The notes below the pieces were generated by a model, which worked only from the letters and a program-made list of their open reading frames with translations, was not told where the DNA came from and did not search any database. The position numbers and the translations under genes are program-made. Below, piece after piece: positions 1 to 8,108 of a DNA stretch of 10,814 nucleotides. How positions within the stretch are numbered: position 1 is the first letter of the stretch; every line of letters begins with the position of its first letter. This stretch comes from JAJKIP01 sp040509055 (GTDB lineage Bacteria; Bacteroidota; Bacteroidia; Chitinophagales; Chitinophagaceae). The stretch covers positions 1-10,814 of the forward strand of contig JBEVLT010000189.1 of the NCBI GenBank assembly GCA_040509055.1, in the 5' to 3' direction.

Positions 1-440
1 GATTTGGTATAGATATACCCGTCATCCTTCTGCGCTTTGGCAATCACAGCGATCGCTTTATCCATCAGGATGTCCAGTCTTTTGTCTTTGGTCATGGCAT
101 ACATGCCGGCTATCGCTTCCAGGGTCTTATAAAAATCACCGTCATGAAACGAGGGACCTCTGAACCTGCCGGTATCCAGTCCTGCGGCTATCTCAAAGTT
201 CTTAAACGAATGACAAAGCTCTGCGTTGTTATAGGTGTCCCATAGATGCGGCACCATCGAATCGCGGCAAACGGCGAACCGCTCCGCCCAGAAACCGGTG
301 GTCCACTGCACATCGCTCAGCCCCACGCCGGCGAGTTTTGCATAAGGGCTGCCGGCCGTATTCACCAAACCCGTCTGGGCGGTTGCTGCCAGCGCCATCC
401 AGATGCACACACACAGTATACTGATCTTTTTCATAGTCAT
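1..440 (-). CDS. GH127 (DUF1680)-type glycoside hydrolase, likely beta-L-arabinofuranosidase, N-terminal part
   Basis: Partial gene: the first 146 codons are present and the rest runs off the left edge. A signal peptide is clear (MKKISILCVCIWMALAATAQ, numbering from the ATG at 434), so the protein is exported. The mature start reads like the GH127 N-terminus: a 'TTGFWAERF' segment near residues 45-53, then a 'FHDGDFYKTLEA' helix near 96-107, and 'AQKDDGY' near 134-140, matching the family pattern of an all-alpha toroid with D-x-D-x-YK-x-LEA. Characterised GH127 members release beta-L-arabinofuranose, but the family is broad and the catalytic Cys/Glu region lies outside the window, so the substrate is inferred. 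Two in-frame ATGs compete (440 and 434); neither has a Shine-Dalgarno sequence. The ATG at 440 sits one base after the stop of the rhamnosidase gene, implying translational coupling and a shared transcript. Confidence 0.85.
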   Translation of the reverse strand, partial: MTMKKISILCVCIWMALAATAQTGLVNTAGSPYAKLAGVGLSDVQWTTGFWAERFAVCRDSMVPHLWDTYNNAELCHSFKNFEIAAGLDTGRFRGPSFHDGDFYKTLEAIAGMYAMTKDKRLDILMDKAIAVIAKAQKDDGYIYTK

Positions 441-441
441 T

Positions 442-2691
442 TTAAATAGCGACGTAGTTCAACACATATTCGGTGCCCGGCTGAATCGTTACTTCATATT
501 CATCCGTCCCTGCTGAAACGACCGTCAGGTTAGTCCCGGAAGGTTTGGTCCTGCTTTTTATCTTCAGCGTACCCACGCCTTCTCCCGATCTTATTTTGAT
601 CTGCGTAGTGCTGCAGTGCAGACTGATGATCCCTTTTGGTGTCGGCACTTTGCCTTCCATCCATTGCAGCCCGCCCAATACCGGCTCCACCGTGTAGGTA
701 GCATAGCCCGCTGAAGTGGGTTTTACCCCAAGGTAGTATTTCCCCAGCAGGTAAATGGGGCTGGCTCCCCAGGCATGGCACAGGCTTTTACCGAATTTTC
801 GCCCGTACATGGCCAGGTGCTCCTCTCCTTTTTTAGCCGGATTGTACTCTTCCCAGAAACTGGTGGCGCCCAGCTTCAGCATACCGCCCCAGTAATCTTT
901 CATCTCCTTTAATACATACGACTGCTCGCCCATGGCGCAGAGCGCTTCCAGCTCATAAAAACGCATATAGGGCGTGGTGATCTTTTGAATGGAATCGTTC
1001 AGCAATACGGATCTTTTCACCGCCTGTTTTTGAGCGGCATTGAAGTAATCGAAGAATATCGAGAACATATTGGCGTACCGCGTCACATTATCCGTTTGCC
1101 TGCCATCCACCCGGCTATGTACCAACGCCTGCTTGCTTTCATTCCAGTAGATATCGAATAATTTCTTTCTCAGCTCCCCGGCCAGCTGCTGGTACCGGGC
1201 AGACCCGGGCTGGTCGCTGGCGATGCCGGCACAAAGGGCCATGGTTTCCAGGCTGCGGCACAATAACAATTGCTCGAAGCTCACTTCTCCTTTCTTGCTG
1301 AGCCCTGTGGCCCAGTCGATAAATATCCAGTCGCCGGGCAGGCCCTGCATCAGGCCATCGCTGTTACGCCGGCCCAGGCAATACTCCATCAGGGTTTGCA
1401 TGCGCGGGTAAAACTGCCGGATAAAACCCTGGTCGCCAGTATATAAATAGTAATCGTAAATACCCAGGAACCAGTAAAAGGTATAGTCCATGATGGTGTT
1501 GATATGGGCCGTCACCGGGTCTTTACCACGCAGGGCCAGGGCGGTCCGGACCACCGTTTCCTTATCGAAATACAAGTAGTAGTTCATCAGGTAGCTCTGG
1601 TACGCATCGCCGCTCCATACCCAGCGGTCACGCTTGATGCCGTCGATGAAAAACTCCCGGGTATTGAGCCGGAACGTATACTTGGCCACATCATAGATCC
1701 GGTTGATCTCCGCATCATTGCAGCGGAAACTACCGCGCTCCTGTACATCCGCATACTCATAGAGCATGGATACAGAATCGAGGCTCACGGAGCCATCGTA
1801 TTGCACGTTCACATAGCGAAACGCCTTGGACAGCGGGAATGTTTCATCTTTCTTACCGGTATTGCTTACGTCCAGCCTGTCCAGCGCCTCGCAATGCTCC
1901 GGCGACATGGCTTCTTCTTTCGATTCGCCATAGTACACCGATACTTTTCCCGTTCCTTTCAGGCCGTGCAGCCGGATAAAACCAAAAGTTTCTTTGCCGA
2001 AATCGAGCAGCAACGATTTATCACCTTTGGAAACCGATACAGCCGATCTTTTCTCTACCGGCAACTTAAATGCCGATGGCAATTGTGCAGGTGAATTAAA
2101 ATTCCAGGAACCGGCATTCAGCCAGCTGGTAGCCGAGATATCGGATGTTTTACCGGTTTCATCGATCCATTCCTTGTCTTCAAAAGTTACCAGCCAGGAC
2201 GAATCGGAAACTACTGTTTTTCCTTTGACGAATATAGCCGGCACACTGGCCTGGTTGAACACTTTGATATTGATCTTATGCTTCCCTGCCGGTACGGTGA
2301 TCCGTTTAGGGCTGCCTTCGAATGCCTTGCCGTCGATCTTTACATTGTATGCTCCTTCCACGTAGATATCTACCTGCTCGGGCCGGGGCACGTCAAACAC
2401 TTTATGAAAATCCATGAGCACATAGTGGTTGTCCATCTTCCAGAATACAGGAAAGAACGTTCCGCGTTCGGTACGCCGGTTCTGCATTTGATTGGCCAGC
2501 GATATTTCAAAATCGCCGGGATACCAGATCCAGGTAGCCTGCTGGGCCTGCGATCCTGTGGCTACGATCAATAGCAGGCCCATGATTATCAATCCAGACC
2601 TGCTGAACCGTGTTACCGGAAGCACAAGAGTGCGACGCAACAGCTGCTGCCATGAAAACCCGAGGCTGGAAACCAAATTATTTTTATGCAT
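442..2691 (-). CDS. GH78 alpha-L-rhamnosidase-like enzyme, secreted
   Basis: About 749 residues from the chosen ATG at 2691, which lies 11 bases after the symporter stop; an ATG further upstream at 2769 would overlap the symporter by 67 bases. A long n-region leads to a signal core (LIIMGLLLIVATGSQA, about residues 34-49); the ATG at 2583 would give a shorter signal peptide. Beta-sandwich sequence fills roughly 50-315, the (alpha/alpha)6 catalytic domain about 320-655, and a C-terminal beta domain 656-749. The acid motif is DGIKRDRWVWSGD (350-362); the general-base region GATSFWEE has Glu614; 'SLCHAWGASPIYLLG' (636-650) is typical of GH78. The usual acid-position Glu appears as Asp355. GH78 enzymes cleave terminal alpha-L-rhamnose from pectin, gellan or plant glycosides. 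The neighbouring RhaM domain supports a rhamnose substrate. Family assignment is firm; the exact substrate is not known. Confidence 0.9.
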   Translation of the reverse strand: MHKNNLVSSLGFSWQQLLRRTLVLPVTRFSRSGLIIMGLLLIVATGSQAQQATWIWYPGDFEISLANQMQNRRTERGTFFPVFWKMDNHYVLMDFHKVFDVPRPEQVDIYVEGAYNVKIDGKAFEGSPKRITVPAGKHKINIKVFNQASVPAIFVKGKTVVSDSSWLVTFEDKEWIDETGKTSDISATSWLNAGSWNFNSPAQLPSAFKLPVEKRSAVSVSKGDKSLLLDFGKETFGFIRLHGLKGTGKVSVYYGESKEEAMSPEHCEALDRLDVSNTGKKDETFPLSKAFRYVNVQYDGSVSLDSVSMLYEYADVQERGSFRCNDAEINRIYDVAKYTFRLNTREFFIDGIKRDRWVWSGDAYQSYLMNYYLYFDKETVVRTALALRGKDPVTAHINTIMDYTFYWFLGIYDYYLYTGDQGFIRQFYPRMQTLMEYCLGRRNSDGLMQGLPGDWIFIDWATGLSKKGEVSFEQLLLCRSLETMALCAGIASDQPGSARYQQLAGELRKKLFDIYWNESKQALVHSRVDGRQTDNVTRYANMFSIFFDYFNAAQKQAVKRSVLLNDSIQKITTPYMRFYELEALCAMGEQSYVLKEMKDYWGGMLKLGATSFWEEYNPAKKGEEHLAMYGRKFGKSLCHAWGASPIYLLGKYYLGVKPTSAGYATYTVEPVLGGLQWMEGKVPTPKGIISLHCSTTQIKIRSGEGVGTLKIKSRTKPSGTNLTVVSAGTDEYEVTIQPGTEYVLNYVAI

Positions 2692-2702
2692 TCGTTCTGT
2701 TT

Positions 2703-4283
2703 TTAAAATCCATTGAAAAAAAGATACAGGCTGATCATGACAATGATCAAAGCGATCCATACCCGCCATACCCGTCGCGTAGGCCTGGGTAGTTCTTCCC
2801 CACCGGCCATCTCAGCTGTTACCGGCTGCCTGTCCGCGAGGGAGATCAGGACGGCAATAATAAACAGCAGGGCGAAAATGTAGAACGACAACAACAGGTA
2901 GTGCGGCCAGAAACCGTACTCCTTGGCCGGCAATATCCACAGGTATACAGCGCCGATACCGAGGCTGATGGCTGATCCGGCGGACAGGGTAAAATTGACC
3001 GCGCTGCGGGTGGTCCGCTTCCAGAACACCGCCAGCAGGAACACTACCGACAACGGCGGCGCAATAAAACCCAGCACAGCCTGGAACACATCAAAGAGGT
3101 TTAAACCTTTCACACTATCGATGGCAAGCGCCATCAGGATGGCGAATCCGCAACCGGCCAGCACAGTCATGCGCCCCACCCTGATGATCTGCCGCGGCGT
3201 GGCAGCTGGATTGATCTTTTTCACATACAGGTCTGTGGTAAATACCGTGCTCAGCGCGTTGAGCGAGGAACCAATCGTACCCACCAGCACGGCGATCAGC
3301 ACCACGATGACCAGCCCGTTCAGCCCCGGTGGAAAAAGGTTAGTGACCAGCACCATGTAAGCCTGGTCAGGGTTTTCCAGGCCCGGGAACAATTCAAAAC
3401 ACAGAATGCCCGGGATGATGAACAGCGGCAGCGATAATATTTTGAGCCAGCCGATAAAGCTGACGCCCAGCTGTCCCTGCTCCAGGTTGCGGGCGCCCAA
3501 TACGGATTGCACCATGGCCTGGTCGGTACAGAAGAAGGCGATGGCCGACACCGGGTAACCCAGCAGGATGGCCTGCCAGGGATAATTGGGATCATTGGAC
3601 GGCCGAACCAAATTCCAGTACTCCCGCGGCGCTTTGTGAAACAACTCGCTGATACCCCCTATCTTATCGATACCGATGATCGTCAGCATGAGTGAAACGA
3701 CGATCAGCAGGATCATCTGGAATACATTGACCCTTGCGATGGCTTTGAGACCGCCGGCAAAAGCAAACAGCCCGGCAAACAGCACCAGCACGATCACAGA
3801 TTGCCACATCGGTATGTTTAGTATCTGCCTGACAAGAAACCCGCCGGCGAACAGTCCCAGCGACAACCAGGAGATCAGGATCTTGATGAGCGCATACCAG
3901 GCCAGGATATTGCGCGTTCCATCGCCATACCGTTTGCCCATGAATTCCGGCATGGTGGTCACTTTACCCGCAAGGTAGCGGGGAGCAAACACCATGGCAA
4001 GGAGGAAAAGGAACATGAATGCATACCACTCGAAGTTGCCGGCCACGATACCCGTGGAATAGCCAATGCTGGCAAATGCCAGCAGCATGGAAGGGCCCAC
4101 ATTGGTGCCCCACATATTGAACCCGATGCTGTACCAGCTGAGCGACCGGCCGGCCAGGAACAGCGATTCGTCTTTCTTTCGTTTTCCAAAGCTGGCCCGG
4201 TAACCGATATACAATAAGATCAGCAGGTACGCTATCACGATCGCATAGTCGATCGGCTGAAGTTTGGAGATAATGTCGTTCAT
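2703..4283 (-). CDS. Sodium/solute symporter (SSS family), probably sugar
   Basis: Complete gene of 526 residues with about 13-14 hydrophobic segments spread along its length, the normal size for SSS/SGLT-type inner-membrane transporters. Visible family features: 'FLAGRSLSW' (42-50) after the first membrane span; 'FAGGLKAIARVNVFQ' (175-189), the SGLT GGLKA segment; 'CTDQAMVQSVLGAR' (252-265); and 'SSLNALSTVFTTDLY' (339-353), the SSLNALS-type segment that supplies the Na2 sodium site. A basic linker (500-507, PTRRVWRV) precedes the last span. The family couples Na+ entry to uptake of sugars, sugar acids or other solutes; the flanking glycosidases suggest a monosaccharide such as rhamnose, arabinose or a uronate (inference). 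The start at 4283 has no Shine-Dalgarno sequence and follows a 59-base gap with an inverted repeat. The rhamnosidase follows 11 bases later. Confidence 0.93.
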   Translation of the reverse strand: MNDIISKLQPIDYAIVIAYLLILLYIGYRASFGKRKKDESLFLAGRSLSWYSIGFNMWGTNVGPSMLLAFASIGYSTGIVAGNFEWYAFMFLFLLAMVFAPRYLAGKVTTMPEFMGKRYGDGTRNILAWYALIKILISWLSLGLFAGGFLVRQILNIPMWQSVIVLVLFAGLFAFAGGLKAIARVNVFQMILLIVVSLMLTIIGIDKIGGISELFHKAPREYWNLVRPSNDPNYPWQAILLGYPVSAIAFFCTDQAMVQSVLGARNLEQGQLGVSFIGWLKILSLPLFIIPGILCFELFPGLENPDQAYMVLVTNLFPPGLNGLVIVVLIAVLVGTIGSSLNALSTVFTTDLYVKKINPAATPRQIIRVGRMTVLAGCGFAILMALAIDSVKGLNLFDVFQAVLGFIAPPLSVVFLLAVFWKRTTRSAVNFTLSAGSAISLGIGAVYLWILPAKEYGFWPHYLLLSFYIFALLFIIAVLISLADRQPVTAEMAGGEELPRPTRRVWRVWIALIIVMISLYLFFNGF

Positions 4284-4294
4284 AATTTAATTAT

Positions 4295-4352
4295 AAACCT
4301 ATGAGGTTGCTGACTCAGTCAGCCGGCGGCTTTGAAGAAACCTCATAGGTTT
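4295..4352. repeat. Nested inverted repeat overlapping a stop codon (REP-like or intercistronic hairpin)
   Basis: Two perfect 14-base inverted arms, aaacctatgaggtt (4295-4308) and aacctcataggttt (4339-4352), enclose 30 bases. Each arm is itself a small palindrome (AACCT-3 nt-AGGTT). The loop holds a further perfect palindrome, gctgactcagtcagc (4309-4323), and agccggcggct (4321-4331). The oxidoreductase TGA stop (4343-4345) lies inside one arm. A run of eight T follows on the plus strand (4350-4357), which would suit a terminator read left to right, but the genes run the other way. Possible roles are an RNA-stabilising intercistronic hairpin, a REP/BIME-type dispersed element, or attenuation ahead of the symporter gene. 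Confidence 0.75.
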
Positions 4353-5419
4353 TTTTTCAATCCATATTCATTCAAAATATCCTTCACTTTCACGGGTTGC
4401 CGGGTTTGCAGGCTCCTGTCCATCGCCTGCAGCAAAGCGATCGTGCCGACGCCTTCCTGCATATCAGGATAAGCCGTAAAATCTTTTTCAATGGAATCCA
4501 CGAAGTATTCCAGGTAGTTCTGGTATTCGCCGGCATGGTGGCTCTGGCCTTCGAAACGGAAGTAATGCTTCAGCGTCGCATCGCCCCAGGTGACGATTTT
4601 CTCTTCGCCCGTTCTATCGGTGATGGCATAACGCAACTCATGGTAATCGGCCTGGCTGGCGCCTTCCGTACCGCGGAGGATGCAACTCATACCGCTTTCC
4701 CGGGAGGCCGGCTGGATAGGCCCTGTATAGGCGCCGCTTACCCGCGCAATCCTGCCATCAGCAGCGCGGAAGATAAAATGCATGGTATCTTCATTTTTCA
4801 GGCCAGCCGCCTGGCCGTTGGCGCTGATCATACCATAGCCCATTACCTCTTCTATGCCCGGCAGGTACCAGCGAATAAAATCAACCGGGTGGCTCAGGCC
4901 GCCCTACAGCCATTTGAACGAGTTTTCCAGGGCCCATTTCTTTTCCAGGAACCAGCGGTGGTCGGCGTTATAATGGCTCTCTACGGTGATCAGCTCGCCG
5001 ATCCACCCGTTCTCGTAATCCCGGCGCTGCTTTTTATACGGTTCAAAAAAACGGGAGCTCTGGCCGACAAATACTTTTTTACCGGTTTTTCTTTGCAATT
5101 CCAGCAGTTCCGCAGCAACGGACAGATCATCGATAAACGGTTTGGTGCACACCACGTGCTTGTGGTGCAGCAGCGCCTGCTTTACATGCTCTGCATGCAG
5201 GTGATCCGGCGTATAGATAGCGATAATATCGATTTCTTCATCGTTGAGCAGGTCCGCGTACTCGGTAGTATACCGATCGAACCTAAACTCCAGGCACCGT
5301 TGTTTGCACAACGCTTCGCTCCTGTCGCAAATCCGTTTCAGCAATAGCTTATCGCTGTTCAGCGCGGCAGACATGGTGCTCCTGCCCTCTCCCAATCCCA
5401 ATATCCCGATCGTTAACAT
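4343..5419 (-). pseudogene. Gfo/Idh/MocA-family NAD(P)-dependent oxidoreductase interrupted by one in-frame amber codon
   Basis: A reading frame of 358 codon positions, the usual length for this family, with a single TAG at codon 172. The N-terminal Rossmann half starts GILGLGEGRS (5-14, nucleotide-binding glycine motif) and carries 'CTKPF' (91-95), the place of the EKP motif with catalytic Lys93. After the TAG the same frame resumes at once with GGLSHPVDFIRWYLPG (173-188), the C-terminal domain signature with the conserved His and Asp, and continues to the proper C-terminus. There is no frameshift and no other stop, so the lesion is either recent, a sequencing error, or read through. No signal peptide is seen, so it would act in the cytoplasm, oxidising or reducing a sugar or sugar derivative. 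The ATG at 5419 lies 3 bases after the stop of the beta-helix gene. An ATG at 4843 could in principle start a C-terminal fragment. Confidence 0.88.
4904..4906 (-). other. In-frame TAG (amber) codon
   Basis: Reading CTG TAG GGC GGC on the minus strand, at codon 172 of the oxidoreductase. Coding sequence on both sides is in the same frame and matches the family. A single C-to-T change from CAG (Gln) would produce it, but the original residue is a guess. Confidence 0.85.
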
Positions 5420-5422
5420 GAA

Positions 5423-7948
5423 TTATTGTTTGTCGTTTGATAATGAATAAGGCACCGGCTGCAGGAATACCCATGATTCTCCTTTTTGGGTGCCGGGTAT
5501 GCCTTCCTGGTATTTTTTCATGCGCGCGTTCCATTCGTCCACCCGCGGGTTATTCTCCGTGGTCTTCGGGTTGAGTTCGTCCAGGCTTTTTCCTTCAGGA
5601 ATACTGATGATCAGCATCAGCTGCCGCCCGTTGCGGTACAGCAGCAGCCGCTGAAAACCGGCATTGCAAAACCCATTGGCAACCTCCGGCCATTTGTCGA
5701 ACTGCGTGGTATGGTAGTCCAGGTATTCTTTCTGCAAAGTGGTATCTGCCACCAGGTTAGCCGTCAACAGCACGTGCGTCCATGCCGTCGCTTCCTTTTT
5801 ATCATCGCAATGCGTACGGTTAAATTCATAAAACGGCTCATAATATGTTTTGACAGAAGCTTTCGGAAAAACGGCCTGAACCCTGCCCCGCAATACCGAC
5901 ACATCCTGCACTTTGTCGAAAACGACATAATGATCGTTCCACCGGTACAGCGACCCAGGACTTACCTTATTTTGCACCAGCACGTCCTGCAACCGCGTGA
6001 TATCGATACCATCGCCGGTGATCTCCAGCACCACGGGCCATTCCTGGTTGACAGGCCAACGGGGATGAGTGGCTTGCTGACCGGTGAGCAGGTACCGGAA
6101 TGCGGGTTGTAACCCGGCGTTCTGCCTGATACTGTCGTTCACCTGCGGGCCATTGTTTTCCCAGCTATTGCCGGGCCCGTTCGCATTCTGCAAAAACTTG
6201 CCGGAAGGCGTCCAGTTGTCTTTTATCGTCATGCCGGCACTGCCTTCGTCAGTATAGAGGTAGAACCAATGCGTGGGCAAATGCGCATACGGCGCCTTGT
6301 AAATGCTGTCGATATCATTCCCGGTGATCAGTGTTCCCGGTTGTGCGCTCAGGGTATAAATGCCTGCCACATCGTACAGGTTGCGGGCATAATGATGGAT
6401 CTTATTGGAAAGGATCTTATTGTTCCGCATCGCGTTGGCCGTTCTCGTCCATCCCCAGCCGAGCATAATGCCGGTATAATTGACATTACTGATATCATTG
6501 TGTGCAATGATCACATCCCGCACATAACCGGCTCCGATACCTACAGCCCCCCAGTCTTCATTGGTCGCATCTGTGACCAGGTTATTATTGATCACCATGT
6601 TGCTGCAGACCTCCCGTTCATCCTTTGGATTGTATGGGATATGCACTTCCACGGCTTCGTCGGAAAATACGCCGGCCAGGATAGCACTGCCCCCGATATC
6701 ACGGAGTAAGTTGCCTTCAACAATAGCCTTATGCGTTCCTTTTCCATAATCAAGCCCGGTGGAGGCCAGGTGTTCAAACCGGCAGGATGAAAAACCGGTA
6801 TGATCGGCAAATGAAACACTGACTGCCGCTGCCGGCCGGCCCACCCAAGCCTGGTTTTCCAGCGATTTTTTATCCGGTGTGCCGGGGACCTTTAGCTTGT
6901 AAGCTTCCAGCATATACATGCCTGCCTGGTGAGGCACATGGCCCTGCTGCGAGGGACGCAACCAGCCGGTATGGCGAAAAGCGATATGATTGAAATAGAA
7001 ATGCGAAACCGGGTTATCAGCGGTACCTTCTATGCGTACCAGTGTTTCCAGCACAGGGGCCGTCGTTACAGCGGTTGACAGGTCTTCTCCTTTTCGCGGC
7101 CAGTAATACAGCTTCCGGGCACCTACATCCAGGAACCATTCGCCCGGTTCATCAAGAAACCGGAGCGCATTGCTCAGGTAAAAAGCAGAATTGCCGGTCT
7201 CTTTGGACATCCAGGGCGCCGGCCAGGGATGCTCACTTTGTATTTTGCTTTCAGGCTGGTGAAAGGAAAGCCTGGTGCTGTCACCATGCACTTCAAACTT
7301 TTTTACCCGCAATACGGCAATGGCCCACCACTGGTGAATGAACATTTCAGCGGTAGCAAGATGCGCTAAATCTCTTACAGGCGGGGTCGGTATCCAGCAC
7401 TCTTCGGTACGATGGTTCCAGGCAAGAATGCGGCTCATGCTGTCGCCATTACAGCTTTTGGCCCTGATGGCCTTTTTATCATTTATCCAGAGCTGACGGA
7501 ACTCCGTAACCCGTCCCCCCGTCAAGGGCACTTCAGCCACCCATATTTTTCCTTGTGCAATTTCAGGCAACCCTGCTACCGGTTGCTTAGGCCTGGACCA
7601 GCCGGTAAGCGCCCTGCCTCCGCTGAATACCGGGTATTCCCCTGGCGCCGCTTCAATAAACGTGGGACTATCTGCGGTTCCACTGTCATCCGGGCGGATG
7701 AACACCGGTTCCTCCAGCCTGTAGATGCCACCCCTGAGAATAATATGAATACCACCGGCAATGGAAGGATCGTTTAGCCGGCGCAGCTCCCTTGCCTTGC
7801 GGATAGCCATGGCCACTGTGGCCAGCGGTTTTTCTTTGGAACCAGGATTGGCGTCTGCCCCGGCCGGTGATACGTATATCTCTGCCGCATAGCCGGTAAA
7901 ACCGGCCAATAGAAGAATCGCAAGCAGGCAACGGAGCAATCGTTTCAT
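5423..7948 (-). CDS. Secreted parallel beta-helix protein (GH141-like?) fused to a C-terminal L-rhamnose mutarotase (RhaM) domain
   Basis: 841 residues. Signal peptide 1-22 (MKRLLRCLLAILLLAGFTGYAA). 'EIYVSPAGADANPGSKEKPLA' (23-43) is the usual opening of secreted right-handed beta-helix proteins; about 23-620 follows that fold, with 'FRQLWINDKKAIRA' (150-163) and Asn/Gly-rich helix turns from about 370 to 550 (for example NNNLV, HNDISN, NNKILSNKI). This resembles GH141-type hydrolases and some polysaccharide lyases; the exact CAZy family is uncertain. Residues about 725-834 match L-rhamnose mutarotase (RhaM, DUF718): Y742-xxx-H746, WPEV (753-756), NPRVDEW and M810, and a final W-V-F strand. 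RhaM interconverts alpha- and beta-L-rhamnose. Residues about 637-710 look like a second ferredoxin-like half. The preceding 160-base gap has a candidate promoter. The start lacks a well-spaced Shine-Dalgarno sequence. The oxidoreductase follows 3 bases later. Confidence 0.85.
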   Translation of the reverse strand: MKRLLRCLLAILLLAGFTGYAAEIYVSPAGADANPGSKEKPLATVAMAIRKARELRRLNDPSIAGGIHIILRGGIYRLEEPVFIRPDDSGTADSPTFIEAAPGEYPVFSGGRALTGWSRPKQPVAGLPEIAQGKIWVAEVPLTGGRVTEFRQLWINDKKAIRAKSCNGDSMSRILAWNHRTEECWIPTPPVRDLAHLATAEMFIHQWWAIAVLRVKKFEVHGDSTRLSFHQPESKIQSEHPWPAPWMSKETGNSAFYLSNALRFLDEPGEWFLDVGARKLYYWPRKGEDLSTAVTTAPVLETLVRIEGTADNPVSHFYFNHIAFRHTGWLRPSQQGHVPHQAGMYMLEAYKLKVPGTPDKKSLENQAWVGRPAAAVSVSFADHTGFSSCRFEHLASTGLDYGKGTHKAIVEGNLLRDIGGSAILAGVFSDEAVEVHIPYNPKDEREVCSNMVINNNLVTDATNEDWGAVGIGAGYVRDVIIAHNDISNVNYTGIMLGWGWTRTANAMRNNKILSNKIHHYARNLYDVAGIYTLSAQPGTLITGNDIDSIYKAPYAHLPTHWFYLYTDEGSAGMTIKDNWTPSGKFLQNANGPGNSWENNGPQVNDSIRQNAGLQPAFRYLLTGQQATHPRWPVNQEWPVVLEITGDGIDITRLQDVLVQNKVSPGSLYRWNDHYVVFDKVQDVSVLRGRVQAVFPKASVKTYYEPFYEFNRTHCDDKKEATAWTHVLLTANLVADTTLQKEYLDYHTTQFDKWPEVANGFCNAGFQRLLLYRNGRQLMLIISIPEGKSLDELNPKTTENNPRVDEWNARMKKYQEGIPGTQKGESWVFLQPVPYSLSNDKQ

Positions 7949-8030
7949 TCCTTTAATTTACAAGCAATTAGCCAATAAATGTACCTGGATATGCCTTTGT
8001 AAAAAATGTCCGGAATCGCTAAAAAGATGG

Positions 8031-8062
8031 CAAATATTACTATTAGACGGGAAGTTAACAGA
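8031..8062 (-). promoter_or_regulatory. Candidate Bacteroidota-type promoter for the beta-helix gene
   Basis: On the minus strand AATATTTG (8031-8038) matches the Bacteroidota -7 consensus TAnnTTTG at all but the first base, and TCTG (8059-8062) matches the -33 TTTG at three of four bases, 20 bases upstream. This would give a leader of roughly 75 bases before the ATG at 7948. The motif is short and imperfect, so chance is a real alternative. The rest of the 160-base gap (7949-8108) holds only a weak hairpin at 8090-8104 (AGGC/GCCT arms) just after the upstream stop. Confidence 0.3.
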
Positions 8063-8108
8063 TCGAACGTCGGAAAAGTAAGAGCTTTCAGGCTTTCCCG
8101 GCCTTCTA

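Noticed and set aside
1504..2094. A plus-strand open frame of 196 codons inside the rhamnosidase gene
   Set aside because: It is antisense to well-conserved GH78 coding sequence, with no recognisable motif or ribosome binding site.
2692..2769. A longer N-terminus for the rhamnosidase starting at 2769
   Set aside because: It would overlap the symporter by 67 bases and add a polar stretch before the signal peptide; the ATG at 2691 just after the symporter stop fits better.
4350..4357. The T-run after the inverted repeat as a rho-independent terminator
   Set aside because: The T-run is on the plus strand, while every gene here is transcribed from the minus strand; no plus-strand gene ends there.
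4397..5347. A long plus-strand open frame of 316 codons across the broken oxidoreductase
   Set aside because: Its translation has no recognisable family features and mirrors the minus-strand gene, which shows clear Rossmann and C-terminal motifs in one frame.
7976..7983. TACATTTA on the minus strand as a -7 element for the beta-helix gene
   Set aside because: It lacks the final G of TAnnTTTG and has only a T-run rather than a clear -33 motif; the candidate at 8031-8062 fits better.
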